Positions 16,379 through 25,157 of a DNA stretch of 64,000 bases are shown one piece after another. Both the position numbers and the translations under genes were made by a program. The DNA comes from DATAVK01 sp036267755. Lineage in GTDB: Bacteria; Actinomycetota; Actinomycetes; JAFAQI01. The stretch is taken from NCBI GenBank assembly GCA_036267755.1, contig DATAVK010000077.1, positions 15,093 to 79,092 on the forward strand, given 5' to 3'. The notes under the pieces were generated by a model that was given only the letters and a program-made list of their open reading frames with translations, did not search any database and was not told the origin of the DNA. The first letter of the stretch is position 1. Every line of letters begins with the position of its first letter.

Positions 16379-17083
16379 ATGACAGAGACCATCGATGACG
16401 AGGCGGTCCGGTCGAGCCGGCTGCTCGATGCCCAGGCCAAGGCGGCCGAGCTGTTCGAGGCGGTGGAGGCGCGTCGGGTGATCGCGCCGGGCGTCCGCGA
16501 GTCCGAAGCCAGCACCGCGATCCGCACGCTCGCCGCCGACATGTTCGGCGTCAGCCGCTACTGGCACAAGCGGATCGTGCGGGCGGCCGCCAACACCCTG
16601 CACCCGTACGACGAGAACCCCCCGGACCTCACCATCGGTGAGGACGACATCGTGTTCGCTGACTTCGGGCCGATCTTCGTCGAGTGGGAGGCGGACTTCG
16701 GTCGGACCTTCGTGCTCGGCGCCGATCCGGCAAAGCATCGGCTTCGCGACACCCTGCCGGTGCTCTTCGAGTCTGGGCGAGAGTTCTTCGAGACCCGGCC
16801 GGAAGTGACCGGCGAGCAGCTGTTCGAGCACGTGATGGAGCTGACCACGCAGGCCGGCTATGAGTACGGCGGCGCCATGGCTGGTCACCTGCTGGGCGAG
16901 TTCCCGCACGAGAAGCTCGCGGGCGACGAGATCATGTCCTACATCGCCCCGGGCAACGACCAGCCGATGCGCCGGCTGGACGACAAGGGCCGGCGATGTC
17001 ACTGGATCCTCGAGATCCACCTGATCGACCGGGAGCGCCAGATCGGCGGGTTCTACGAGGAGCTGCTCGACATCCACTCCTGA
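16379..17083 (+). CDS. M24 family metallopeptidase-like protein (pita-bread fold)
   Basis: 234 residues. The sequence DIVFADFGPIFVEWEADFGRTFVLG matches the metal-binding Asp pair of the Xaa-Pro peptidase/methionine aminopeptidase fold. A later His (GHLLGEFPHEK) and the C-terminal Glu in WILEIHLIDRERQIGGFYEELL complete a plausible site. It lacks the N-terminal creatinase-like domain, so it is a short form. Substrate unknown: peptide or small amide. The start is ATG at 16379, apparently leaderless. Confidence 0.8.
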   Translation: MTETIDDEAVRSSRLLDAQAKAAELFEAVEARRVIAPGVRESEASTAIRTLAADMFGVSRYWHKRIVRAAANTLHPYDENPPDLTIGEDDIVFADFGPIFVEWEADFGRTFVLGADPAKHRLRDTLPVLFESGREFFETRPEVTGEQLFEHVMELTTQAGYEYGGAMAGHLLGEFPHEKLAGDEIMSYIAPGNDQPMRRLDDKGRRCHWILEIHLIDRERQIGGFYEELLDIHS

Positions 17084-17163
17084 CGTCGCGACCGTTCGCT
17101 GAACCGAAGTTCCTCCGGCGACGTAGGTTGGGTCGGGGACCGAGCTTGGCGGAGGATCTAGGT

Positions 17164-18894
17164 ATGGCGGTCCTGCTGGCGATCGGGTTCGTCGCAGGAC
17201 TTCTCACCATCGTCTCGCCGTGCGTCCTGCCCGTCCTTCCCGCAGTTATCGCCTCCGGTGTCACCGCCGGTGGCCGGCGCCGCGCGTTCGCGATAGCGGT
17301 CGGCCTGGCGCTGGCCTTCGGTCTCTCGGCGCTGTTCAGCATCCGACTCCTGCAGGCACTGCACCTACCGCTCGGGCTCCGTTACGACCTGGCGATCGTT
17401 GCGCTGTTCGTGGTCGCGGCCGGGCTGATCGTCCCCCGGTTCGGCGAGCTGCTGGAGCGGCCGTTTACCCGGCTCGGCGCCGGTCGGGCGCCGAACAAGG
17501 AGCGCGGCGGCCTCGTGCTCGGTGCGAGCCTCGGTCTGCTGTACCTCCCGTGCGGCGGCCCGATCCTTGCCACGATCGCCGCGGTCGGGAGCCCGTCGGG
17601 ATCCATCAGCGCACGCGCCGTGGCACTCACGGCGGCGTACTCGCTCGGCATCGCCCTGCCGATCTTCGGTCTCGTCCTCGCCACGGATCAACTGACCGGA
17701 GCGACGACGTGGTTGCGAAGCCACGCCCTGGCGACGCGGCGGACTGGCGGCGTTCTGCTCGCCGTGAGCGCGTTGGCGATCACCTTCGGCGCGGCGACCT
17801 CGTTGCAGACCCACGTCCCGTCGTACACCAGCAAGATCGAGGACCACCTCACCGCCGGGCGCTCCGTGTCCTCCGATCTGGGACGGATCGGCAACGTGCA
17901 CGAGTCCCAGGCTGCCAAGCGAGTGCAGCAGTCGGTGACCGAGCCCGCGGTGCCGAGCACGAACGACCCGGTCGACAAGGTGCCGAGCATTGCCGCGGCG
18001 TCCCTGACGAGCTACGGCCCGGCGCCCAACTTCGCGAAGGTGACGCGATGGTTCAACACACCGGCCGGCCTGAACCTCGCCGCCCTGCACGGCAAGGTCG
18101 TCCTCATCGACTTCTGGACCTATTCCTGCATCAACTGCTTGCGCAGCCTCCCGCACGTCAAGGCGTGGTACACCCGCTACCACTCGGCCGGTCTCGACGT
18201 CATTGGCGTCCACACGCCGGAGTTCGACTTCGAGCACGACGCGTCCAACGTGCAGGCGGCGATCAAACGGCTGGGCATCCCGTACCCGGTCGCGATGGAC
18301 AACGACTACGGAACCTGGGACGCCTGGGGCAACAACTCCTGGCCTGCTGAGTACCTGATCGACGCGCAGGGCAACGTGCGATTCGGATCGATCGGTGAGG
18401 GCGACTACGGGCAGATGGAAGCGGCCATCCGCGCGCTGTTGAAGTCCAACGGCGCCGCTCTCCCGCCGCCCACCTCGGTGCCGGACACGACGCCACAGGA
18501 GCCGTCTACCGCCGAGAGCTACCTCGGCTACCAGCGCCTTGCGCGCTACGAGGGAACGCCCATCGTCAAGGACCGGAAGGCGACGTACGCCTTCGCGCCG
18601 AGCCTGAAGGCCAGCCAGCTCAGCTACTCCGGGCAGTGGACCGTCGGCCAGCAGCAGATCCTCGCGGGCGCCGGAGCGCAGCTACGGATCAACCTCTCGG
18701 CCAGCGACGTGTACCTCGTCCTGTCCGGCGCCGGCACCGTCACCGGCACCCTCGACGGCAAAGCCCTGCCCGCCCAACGGGTGTCCGGGGTGCCGACGCT
18801 CTACACGCTGCTGTCTGGTCAGAAAGTCCGCAGCGGCATCCTCGACCTGCGATTCACGCCGGGGCTCTCCGCCTATGACTTCACGTTCGGCTGA
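17164..18894 (+). CDS. dipZ: DipZ-like CcdA-thioredoxin fusion protein
   Basis: 576 residues in three parts. Residues 1-220 are a six-span CcdA/DsbD-beta-like membrane domain with paired cysteines in SPCVLPVLPA and YLPCGGP. Residues about 285-430 are an extracytoplasmic thioredoxin-like domain with the active site FWTYSCINCLRSLPH. Residues about 445-576 are a beta-sandwich C-terminal domain as in mycobacterial DipZ. It moves reducing equivalents across the membrane to exported thiol proteins. GGAGG precedes the ATG at 17164; the frame is open upstream but that part has no homology signal. It could serve the cysteine-rich Tat protein at 7603-9168. Confidence 0.92.
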   Translation: MAVLLAIGFVAGLLTIVSPCVLPVLPAVIASGVTAGGRRRAFAIAVGLALAFGLSALFSIRLLQALHLPLGLRYDLAIVALFVVAAGLIVPRFGELLERPFTRLGAGRAPNKERGGLVLGASLGLLYLPCGGPILATIAAVGSPSGSISARAVALTAAYSLGIALPIFGLVLATDQLTGATTWLRSHALATRRTGGVLLAVSALAITFGAATSLQTHVPSYTSKIEDHLTAGRSVSSDLGRIGNVHESQAAKRVQQSVTEPAVPSTNDPVDKVPSIAAASLTSYGPAPNFAKVTRWFNTPAGLNLAALHGKVVLIDFWTYSCINCLRSLPHVKAWYTRYHSAGLDVIGVHTPEFDFEHDASNVQAAIKRLGIPYPVAMDNDYGTWDAWGNNSWPAEYLIDAQGNVRFGSIGEGDYGQMEAAIRALLKSNGAALPPPTSVPDTTPQEPSTAESYLGYQRLARYEGTPIVKDRKATYAFAPSLKASQLSYSGQWTVGQQQILAGAGAQLRINLSASDVYLVLSGAGTVTGTLDGKALPAQRVSGVPTLYTLLSGQKVRSGILDLRFTPGLSAYDFTFG

Positions 18895-18912
18895 TCGTGA
18901 AGTCGTAGGCGG
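18869..18912. terminator. Strong bidirectional hairpin after dipZ
   Basis: Two 17-base arms (18869-18885 and 18896-18912) pair fully, with one G-U pair in RNA and a 10-base loop. The left arm covers the last dipZ codons and the right arm ends five bases before the stop of the convergent peptidase gene. Placement between two convergent genes fits a terminator used from both sides. There is no U-tract. Confidence 0.75.
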
Positions 18913-18916
18913 GAAG

Positions 18917-20542
18917 TCAGCGCAGCAGCACGAAGGGCAGCCGGGCTGCCTGCGCGGGCCGCACCGTGTTCGGTGTGGCCGCGCTCGAGGACGACGCCTT
19001 CGGGTTCGGGTCGGGCAGCGGCTTGCACTTCGTGTCCGCTCGGTTGCCCGAAACCCGCTTCGGGAGCGTCCCGGACTTCAGGTATGCCGCGACCTTGTTG
19101 TCCACGCACGCGTCACCGAACAGTGAGTCCGCGTGGGTCGCGCCGCCCGGCTCGCCGATCAGGCTGGAGTGCGGGTAGAGCTTGCGGACCTCGAGGCTTC
19201 CCTCGTACGGCGTCGCTGCGTCCTTGGTCTCGTCGATGAGCAGGGCGCTCGTCGTCTTCTTGCCGTTGATCTTCACCACGTGGTGGGTCTTGCTCTTCCA
19301 GTACTCGCAGGGCCCGTTGAACCACGTGTTGTCCCAGGTGAGGAACGGGTACTTCTTGGCGTACTTCTTCGAGTCCTTGAGCACCTTGTGCAGCCCCGGG
19401 TACTTCAGGTCGCTGCACTCCACCGCGTTGTAGACGGCGAACTCATTGTCGTCGCCGGGGCCTTCGGCGCTGTCGTACTGCGCGAGCATGGGCGCGTAGT
19501 GACCCTTCGTGAACTTCACCCAGGCCGACGCGAGGTCCTCCCAGCCGAACCGGTAGTACGCCGCTCCGCTGAAGGCGTCGGTCCACTCGCTCGGACCGAC
19601 CTTGCCCTTCGGGTGCTTGGCGAGCGCGTGCAGCGTCGCGTAGTACTTGGCGCTGACCTGCTTCTGGGTCTTCCCGAGGTGGTAGACGGAGTGGTACTTC
19701 GCGACCCACTTCAGGTAGATGTGCAGGTTGCGGTTGAAGGCGACGTCCTGGCTGAGGTTGGCCTTGTACCAAACGTGACGCGGGTCGATGTTGCTGTCCA
19801 GGACCATGTACTTCAGGTGGGTCGGGAACAGCGTCGAGTAGACCTGGCCCAGGTAGGTGCCGTAGGAGAACCCGTAGTAGCTGATCTGCGAGACGCCGAT
19901 CGCGGCACGGATCGCGTCCATGTCCAGCGCGGAGTCCTTGGTGGTGATGTTGTTGAGGAGTGCGGGCTGCTTCTTCTCGCACGACGCGGCGTACTTCTTG
20001 GACCGCTTCTCCCAGTACTTGAGAATCGTCGACGTCGTCGGGGTGTAGTTCTTCCGCGGCGGGTTGAAGTAGTTGTTCTGGCAGTGCAGGGCCGGCTTGC
20101 TCGCACCGACTCCGCGGGGGTCCCAGCTCACCCAGTCGTAATCGTCACCGACATGGTGCGGGACCGCGGGCTGCAGGAAGAAGCCGAGATCGAGACCGGC
20201 ACCGCCGGGGCCGCCCGGGTTGCTCAGCATGGCGCCCTTGTAGTTGGCGTCCGAACTGGTGTGCTTGGTGAGCGACAGCTCCAGTGTGATCTTCGGCCCG
20301 GTCGGGTGGGCGTAGTTCAGCGGCACCTTCAGCGGCGCACACTGCACCGTCGTCCCCTCGAGGTCGGGGTATTGCTTCGTTGGGCAGGCGCCCCAGGGGA
20401 GCGCGGTCTCGACCGTGTCGGGAACCGCTGCCCGGGACGCGGGTGCCGACGGGTGAGCCGCCGCCGTCCCGATCGCAGGTCCGACAGTGAGCAGGCCGGC
20501 AGCGGTGGCGATGGACACGGCCACCATCAGGACTCGCTTCAC
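18917..20542 (-). CDS. Secreted alpha/beta-hydrolase (tripeptidyl aminopeptidase-like)
   Basis: 541 residues with a Sec signal peptide (MKRVLMVAVSIATAAGLLTV, cut near AAAHP). It has the oxyanion-region motif NPGGPGGAG, the DPRGVG(A)S stretch, the nucleophile elbow GFSYGTYLG (Ser about 227), and a C-terminal catalytic His in GGATHADSLFG after an Asp-containing DETKDAATPYEG. This is the SlpD/SlpE and TAP-like exported peptidase family of actinomycetes, which releases short peptides from N-termini. A Lys- and Tyr-rich middle segment probably forms the lid. Monocistronic, with a terminator hairpin on its 3' side. Confidence 0.9.
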   Translation of the reverse strand: MKRVLMVAVSIATAAGLLTVGPAIGTAAAHPSAPASRAAVPDTVETALPWGACPTKQYPDLEGTTVQCAPLKVPLNYAHPTGPKITLELSLTKHTSSDANYKGAMLSNPGGPGGAGLDLGFFLQPAVPHHVGDDYDWVSWDPRGVGASKPALHCQNNYFNPPRKNYTPTTSTILKYWEKRSKKYAASCEKKQPALLNNITTKDSALDMDAIRAAIGVSQISYYGFSYGTYLGQVYSTLFPTHLKYMVLDSNIDPRHVWYKANLSQDVAFNRNLHIYLKWVAKYHSVYHLGKTQKQVSAKYYATLHALAKHPKGKVGPSEWTDAFSGAAYYRFGWEDLASAWVKFTKGHYAPMLAQYDSAEGPGDDNEFAVYNAVECSDLKYPGLHKVLKDSKKYAKKYPFLTWDNTWFNGPCEYWKSKTHHVVKINGKKTTSALLIDETKDAATPYEGSLEVRKLYPHSSLIGEPGGATHADSLFGDACVDNKVAAYLKSGTLPKRVSGNRADTKCKPLPDPNPKASSSSAATPNTVRPAQAARLPFVLLR

Positions 20543-20613
20543 GAAGCAACACCTCTCGATCGATGCGGACGACCCGCGGAGTCTGCCGCACCGGCGACAA
20601 ATCGGTCAAACGC

Positions 20614-20859
20614 TCAGCAGGCGTGTGAGCTGCCGAGGCCGGGCTCCTCCGCCAACGAGCGCAGGGCGTCGGCCAGCAGCCCGATCAGTCCGGCAACGCC
20701 TGACGCCGCCATCTGGTGCGTGGCGACGCAGCCGTCCTCGCGCCACAGGCTGAGCGTGACCATGCCGAGGTCGGGATGAGCGGCCACGCGCAGCGCGCGG
20801 CCCTCCTGGCGGCTGTCCCACTGGACACCGCCGCGTTCCGGTAGCGGCGACACGCTCAT
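20614..20859 (-). CDS. Small hypothetical protein
   Basis: 81 residues, acidic and soluble, with no signal peptide or membrane span. It reads as a compact alpha/beta sequence (VTLSLWREDGCVATHQMAASGVAGLIGLLA). I do not recognise it. Codon use agrees with neighbouring genes, and it fills the gap between the peptidase and the LigA-like gene on the same strand. It may be transcribed separately from both. Confidence 0.6.
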   Translation of the reverse strand: MSVSPLPERGGVQWDSRQEGRALRVAAHPDLGMVTLSLWREDGCVATHQMAASGVAGLIGLLADALRSLAEEPGLGSSHAC

Positions 20860-20937
20860 GGTCGGATCATGAACCTCGGGACGAGGCCGCGTCTAGCGAA
20901 TGACCGAACGCGCTTGGCGGCTCGCCGCAGCGTCCGC

Positions 20938-21300
20938 TCAGGTACCGATGTCCGGGTAGGGCAGTGCCATGTGGGTCAGCTTGGCCGCATAGTCGAGCTG
21001 CATCGCGAGCGGCTCGGTGTGGTCGCGCTCGAACATCCCGATCCACAGCGTCAACGTGAGGAACGGGTGCGCTCCCATCTCGAACAGCGCGACATGGTCG
21101 TGCCTCACAAGCGCCGACCGCTCGGCCTCGGTGAACTCCAGCCAGGTCGAACGTTCCGCACTGGGCAAGTTGAGGACCTCGTTGGCTCGCTCGGCCTCCC
21201 ACCAGGTCACCGTCCCGGCGGGGTCCTCGCGGTAGCGCTCGACCAGCGCGGGATCGCGATCGACGGTGTACAGGAACTTGTTCAGGAGGTACTTGCTCAT
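20938..21300 (-). CDS. LigA-like small subunit of extradiol dioxygenase
   Basis: 120 residues matching the helical LigA subunit of protocatechuate 4,5-dioxygenase-type enzymes (YLLNKFLYTVDRDPALVERY near the N-terminus and LTEAERSALV-like helix, here FTEAERSALVRHDHVALFEMGAHPFL). It caps the active site of the catalytic LigB partner. The start overlaps the ligB-like frame by four bases, so the two chains are made together. Confidence 0.88.
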   Translation of the reverse strand: MSKYLLNKFLYTVDRDPALVERYREDPAGTVTWWEAERANEVLNLPSAERSTWLEFTEAERSALVRHDHVALFEMGAHPFLTLTLWIGMFERDHTEPLAMQLDYAAKLTHMALPYPDIGT

Positions 21301-22157
21301 GCGTCCACCCCGCCCGGATACCAGGTGAAGTACGCCTCCATCGTGTGGAACAGATCGAGGTTGTCGGCGTAGTCGGCCTTGGCGTAGCCCGCGACCCCCA
21401 TCATGAGCATGAAGTCCATGAACCCATGCGTCGCATTACCGGGCGCGTGCAGGCTGTCGAGGGTCACGTTCGCGAGGCAGCCGTCGATGTCGCCGTTCGC
21501 GATCCATTCCACTGCTTTGGCGTCGAACTCCGGGTCCGGCCCGTGCGCACCGAACTGGCGTGGCCCGCCGAGTTCGAGCGAGAGGTGACCGGTTCCCACG
21601 ACCGCCACCCGCAGGTCGCTCGGCCAGGCGTCGATCAGCTCGCGAATCGTGCGACCCAGCGCCACGAACCTTTCCGGGCGGGGCAACGGCGGCGCGAAGA
21701 TGTTGGTGTAGATCGGCACCACGGGCAGGTCGTTTTGCGGACGCACTGTGAGGATCGGGCACGTGATGCTGTGGTCGACCCGGAGCTCGTTGCTGAACGC
21801 CAGGTCGAACCCTCGGTCGATGCCCTCTCGGAGCAGGTACGCCGAGAGCTCCTCGTGACCGGTCAGCCGCATCCGGGGTAGCCCGAACTCGCGTTCCTCG
21901 TTGTAGTAGTTCGCGTCGTAGAACGGCGCCTTACCAACGAGGAACTGCGGCATGTTGCCGAGCCAGAGCTGATGAAAGTGATCGGAGCCGACCATGACCA
22001 GCAGATTCGGCTGGGCGCGGGTCAGCGTCTCCCGATACGCCTCGACCTTGCGCCGCCACTCGGCCGCGAACGGCGGCGCCGTCTCGGGAGGCAGCAGCGA
22101 CGTGGCGTAGTAGAAGGGGTGATGGGTGGTCGCGAGCACGGCGACGAGCTTGGCCAA
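21297..22157 (-). CDS. LigB-like catalytic subunit of extradiol dioxygenase
   Basis: 286 residues of the class III (LigB) ring-cleavage fold. Expected iron ligands are the His in ATTHHPFYY near residue 12, the His in VGSDHFHQLW near residue 60, and a Glu in the C-terminal half; VGTGHLSLELGG supplies the conserved acid-base His. The family opens protocatechuate, gallate or similar catechols between adjacent hydroxyl and non-hydroxyl carbons. It is transcribed away from the IclR-type regulator gene, and a palindromic operator candidate lies 41 bases upstream of its start. Substrate is not fixed by the sequence. Confidence 0.9.
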   Translation of the reverse strand: MAKLVAVLATTHHPFYYATSLLPPETAPPFAAEWRRKVEAYRETLTRAQPNLLVMVGSDHFHQLWLGNMPQFLVGKAPFYDANYYNEEREFGLPRMRLTGHEELSAYLLREGIDRGFDLAFSNELRVDHSITCPILTVRPQNDLPVVPIYTNIFAPPLPRPERFVALGRTIRELIDAWPSDLRVAVVGTGHLSLELGGPRQFGAHGPDPEFDAKAVEWIANGDIDGCLANVTLDSLHAPGNATHGFMDFMLMMGVAGYAKADYADNLDLFHTMEAYFTWYPGGVDA

Positions 22158-22197
22158 CGACCCGCGTCCTTTCCCTTAACAGTCTCGTCGAGCTGCT

Positions 22198-22213
22198 GCG
22201 GACAGCTGTCCGC
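22198..22213. promoter_or_regulatory. Palindromic operator, divergent ligBA / iclR
   Basis: GCGGACAGCTGTCCGC is a perfect 16-base palindrome in the 128-bp gap between the divergent ligB-like and iclR-like genes. Its core CGGACA-NN-TGTCCG recurs at 23154-23167, before the next operon. It is the likely binding site of the adjacent IclR-type protein. Confidence 0.7.
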
Positions 22214-22285
22214 GTGACGGCAGGTATGACGATCCGCCGCTGCGGTCACGGTGTCAAGACCGGCTCGCTGTGCGACCATCGCGGC

Positions 22286-23119
22286 ATGACGAAACGGGGT
22301 TCCGGCCCGGACTTCGTGGAGGCGTTGGCCCGCGGACTCGATGTCCTGACGAGTCTGGGCACGACCACCCAACCGCTGTCACTGCGGGAGGTGGCTGATC
22401 AGGCAGGGCTCGCCCGACCGACCGCGAGGCGGTTGTTGCTCACGCTCATCGAGCTCGGGTATGTCCGGGTCGACCAAGGAGCTTTTGCGCTCACCCCTCG
22501 CGCTCTCGACCTCGGCATGGCCTACGTCAGCTCGCTGGGGGTATGGGAGCTCGCCCGGCCTCACCTGGAGTCACTGGTCGGGCAGACCGGCGAGTCCTCG
22601 TCAATGGCTCAGCTCGACGGTGGCGACATCGTGTATGTCGCGCGAGTCGCCGTACCGAAGATCATCACGTTACGCGTCGAGATCGGCACGAGGTTCCCGG
22701 CTTTGGTGACATCGCAGGGAAAGGTGCTGCTTGCGTCGCTGAATGCTGATGCGCTCGCGGCCGCACTTTCAGAGCCCAGCCGCTCGGGCCTTCCCCCGTT
22801 GCTGCCCCGGGATCCGGCTGCGGTCAGGGTCGAGCTCGACACGGTCCGGGCCCGTGGTTGGGCCTTGGCGGATGAGGAGCTTGCTCCGGGTATCCGGTCT
22901 GTTGCGGTACCGGTTCGAGACGGTGCCGGCGCGGTCCGTGCCGCGATGAACGTCACGGTGCACGCCGCGGAAACGACGGTCGAGACACTGGTAGAGGAGT
23001 ACCTCCCGAGGCTGATCGTGGCCGCCAGCAACGTCAGTGCGGACTGGGTGCGCCGTGATGCCTGCCCGCATGTCGAGGTCGCACCGTTCGGCGCTGAGGC
23101 GTGGCCGGGCACGGCTTGA
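22286..23119 (+). CDS. IclR-family transcriptional regulator (PcaR/PobR type)
   Basis: 277 residues. N-terminal winged helix with ARGLDVLTSLG..PLSLREVADQAGLARPTARRLLLTL, then an IclR effector domain with RVEIGTRFPALVTSQGKVLLA and the loop WALADEELAPGIRSVAVPVRD. IclR members of this subgroup bind aromatic-pathway intermediates and control beta-ketoadipate-type operons. ATG at 22286 fits the usual length; GTG 22214 and ATG 22226 are upstream in frame, and 22214 touches the operator. Palindromes on both sides of the gene suggest it controls the divergent ligBA pair, itself and the downstream catabolic operon. Confidence 0.92.
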   Translation: MTKRGSGPDFVEALARGLDVLTSLGTTTQPLSLREVADQAGLARPTARRLLLTLIELGYVRVDQGAFALTPRALDLGMAYVSSLGVWELARPHLESLVGQTGESSSMAQLDGGDIVYVARVAVPKIITLRVEIGTRFPALVTSQGKVLLASLNADALAAALSEPSRSGLPPLLPRDPAAVRVELDTVRARGWALADEELAPGIRSVAVPVRDGAGAVRAAMNVTVHAAETTVETLVEEYLPRLIVAASNVSADWVRRDACPHVEVAPFGAEAWPGTA

Positions 23120-23153
23120 CACCTCGGCTGCGGCATCGGAGAGTTCGGATTGA

Positions 23154-23167
23154 CGGACAGTTGTCCG
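23154..23167. promoter_or_regulatory. Second CGGACA-NN-TGTCCG operator
   Basis: CGGACAGTTGTCCG repeats both arms of the palindrome at 22198-22213 with a different two-base centre. It lies 19 bases before the start of the CoA-transferase gene. Two matching sites at both operon starts make shared control by the IclR-type protein likely. Confidence 0.68.
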
Positions 23168-23186
23168 GCAGACGGTCGGAGGTCAG

Positions 23187-24350
23187 GTGAGCGAGCCGGC
23201 CGCGACGTCACGAGGGCCGTTGGACGGTCTCGTTGTCGCGGACTTCTCGCGGGTTCTCGCGGGCCCCTACTGCACGATGCTGCTGGGCGATCTCGGTGCC
23301 GAGGTCATCAAGGTCGAAGGGCCGTCAGGCGACGACACCCGGCACTGGACCCCGCCGAAGCGTGGCGACGTCGGCACGTACTACCTGGCTATCAATCGCA
23401 ACAAGCGCTCGATCGTCTTGGACTTCTCCGACGCCGCGGACCTCGAGCTGGCGCATCGGTTGGCGGCTCGCGCTGACGTCGTCATCCAGAACTTCAAGCC
23501 AGGCGGTCTCACGCGGTTCCGGCTCGATTACGACAGTGTTCGTGCGCTGAACCCGCGCAGCGTGTACTGCTCGATCAGCGGCTTCGGCGCCGGGCAGGGT
23601 GCCTCGTTGCCCGGCTACGACCTGCTGGTGCAGGCGGTGTCAGGGCTGATGAGCCTCACCGGCAGCCCGGATGGGCCGGCCTATCGGGCGGGGATCTCGG
23701 TCTTCGATGTCATGACCGGCTTGCACTCCGCGATCGGGATCCTCGCGGCTCTGCGGCACCGTGACGCTACCGGTGAAGGGCAGCATGTCGAGACGAACCT
23801 GTTGTCCTCGGCAATGTCGTCGCTGGTGAACCAGACATCGGCGTACCTCGCCGGCGGCGTGGTGCCGGAGCGGATGGGTAACGCTCACCTCAGCCTGTTC
23901 CCCTACGAACCGATGCCCACGAGCGACGGCGAGATCATCGTCATTGCCGGCAACGACAGGCAGTTCGGCACGCTCTGCGCCGCGCTTGGCCGACCCGAGC
24001 TCGCCGACGACGACCGGTTCGCGACGGTCGCCGGCCGCAATGAGAATCGTGAGCTGCTGCGCCCCGAGCTCGAGGAACTGCTGTCCCATCGAACGGCAAC
24101 CGAGTGGTTCGACGTACTCACCGAGGCAGGAGTGGCGTGTGGACCGATCAACACCATCGAGGGCGGCGTGAAGCTGGCAACGCAGCTTGGGCTCGAACCC
24201 GAGGTCGACATCGATGGCGTGCCGACGGTCCGCAACCCGATCCGGCTGTCCGCATCGCCCGTCACCTACCGCCACGCCCCCCCGGCGCTCGACGCTGACC
24301 GCGCCGGCATCCGGGCCTGGCTCGACGATGAGCGGGCGCAGGCCCGATGA
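23187..24350 (+). CDS. Family III (CaiB/BaiF) CoA-transferase
   Basis: 387 residues with the family signature LAGPYCTMLLGDLGAEVIKVE near the N-terminus and the catalytic Asp in GISVFDVMTGLHSAIG (about 175). Such enzymes move CoA between carboxylic acids. GTG start with GGAGG just upstream. It heads an operon running to 28878 and overlaps the citryl-CoA-lyase-like gene by four bases. The pair could activate and cleave a citrate-like intermediate of the ring-cleavage route; that is an inference. Confidence 0.92.
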   Translation: MSEPAATSRGPLDGLVVADFSRVLAGPYCTMLLGDLGAEVIKVEGPSGDDTRHWTPPKRGDVGTYYLAINRNKRSIVLDFSDAADLELAHRLAARADVVIQNFKPGGLTRFRLDYDSVRALNPRSVYCSISGFGAGQGASLPGYDLLVQAVSGLMSLTGSPDGPAYRAGISVFDVMTGLHSAIGILAALRHRDATGEGQHVETNLLSSAMSSLVNQTSAYLAGGVVPERMGNAHLSLFPYEPMPTSDGEIIVIAGNDRQFGTLCAALGRPELADDDRFATVAGRNENRELLRPELEELLSHRTATEWFDVLTEAGVACGPINTIEGGVKLATQLGLEPEVDIDGVPTVRNPIRLSASPVTYRHAPPALDADRAGIRAWLDDERAQAR

Positions 24351-25132
24351 GCGAGACACCGTCGTTCCCGACATCACTCGGTACGTCGACCGAGGACACC
24401 ATCTCGCTGCTCGGTCAGGACCTGTCGACTGACCTGATCGGCCACGTCGGGTTCGGCGAGCTCGCGTACTGGCTGATGACGCTGCAGCGGCCGACTCCCG
24501 GGCAAACCCGGATGTTCGAAGCCGTGCTGGTCGCGCTCGCCGATCACGGTTTCACGCCGACAGCCATCGCGGCCCGGGTCACGTTGCTGAGCGCGCCGGA
24601 CTCGCTGCAGGGCGCCCTCGCCGCCGGGCTGCTCGGCGGCGGTTCCCGCTATCTGGGCGTCACAGAGGACACCGGTGTTTTTCTCGCGTCGGCGTTGGCC
24701 GGGGCAGATCTCCCGGCGGACGAAGCGGCGTGGGATGCCCTTGCCCGCGAGGTCGTCGAGGCGCGCCGGTCGGCCGGGAAGTTCGTCCCCGGTCTCGGGC
24801 ATCCGGTGCACAAGCACGGTGATCCGCGAACGCCGGTGATCATTGCTATTGCTCACGATTCCGGCGTCTACGGGCCCCACCTGGCCCTGTTCGAGGCGAT
24901 CGGTCGCACCCATGCCGGCATCCTCGGCAAGCAACTGCCGCTCAACGGCGCCGGAGTGTGTGGCGCCGCCCTCGCCGACCTGGGCCTGTCGCCGGAGCTG
25001 CTCCGCGGCGTGGCTCTGCTGGCGCGCTGCGCCGGGCTGCTCGGCCAGCTGGCCGAGGAGATGCGCCGTCCCATCGCCGATGCGATCTACCGCACGGTCG
25101 ACCGCAACGCCGAATACATCGACCCACAGTGA
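24347..25132 (+). CDS. Citrate synthase-family protein (citryl-CoA lyase-like)
   Basis: 261 residues, shorter than true citrate synthase (about 370-430). It retains the family motif VPGLGHPVHKHGDPRT with the catalytic His pair, preceded by a GLLGGGSRYLG-type loop and followed by LPLNGAGVCGAALADLG. This short form is usually annotated citryl-CoA lyase, splitting a citryl-type CoA ester. The start ATG at 24347 overlaps the CoA-transferase gene by four bases. A natural substrate here might be the CoA ester of 4-carboxy-4-hydroxy-2-oxoadipate, but no evidence proves this. Confidence 0.82.
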   Translation: MSETPSFPTSLGTSTEDTISLLGQDLSTDLIGHVGFGELAYWLMTLQRPTPGQTRMFEAVLVALADHGFTPTAIAARVTLLSAPDSLQGALAAGLLGGGSRYLGVTEDTGVFLASALAGADLPADEAAWDALAREVVEARRSAGKFVPGLGHPVHKHGDPRTPVIIAIAHDSGVYGPHLALFEAIGRTHAGILGKQLPLNGAGVCGAALADLGLSPELLRGVALLARCAGLLGQLAEEMRRPIADAIYRTVDRNAEYIDPQ

Positions 25133-25157
25133 TCCGCCGTCACAGAAGGACAGCAGC

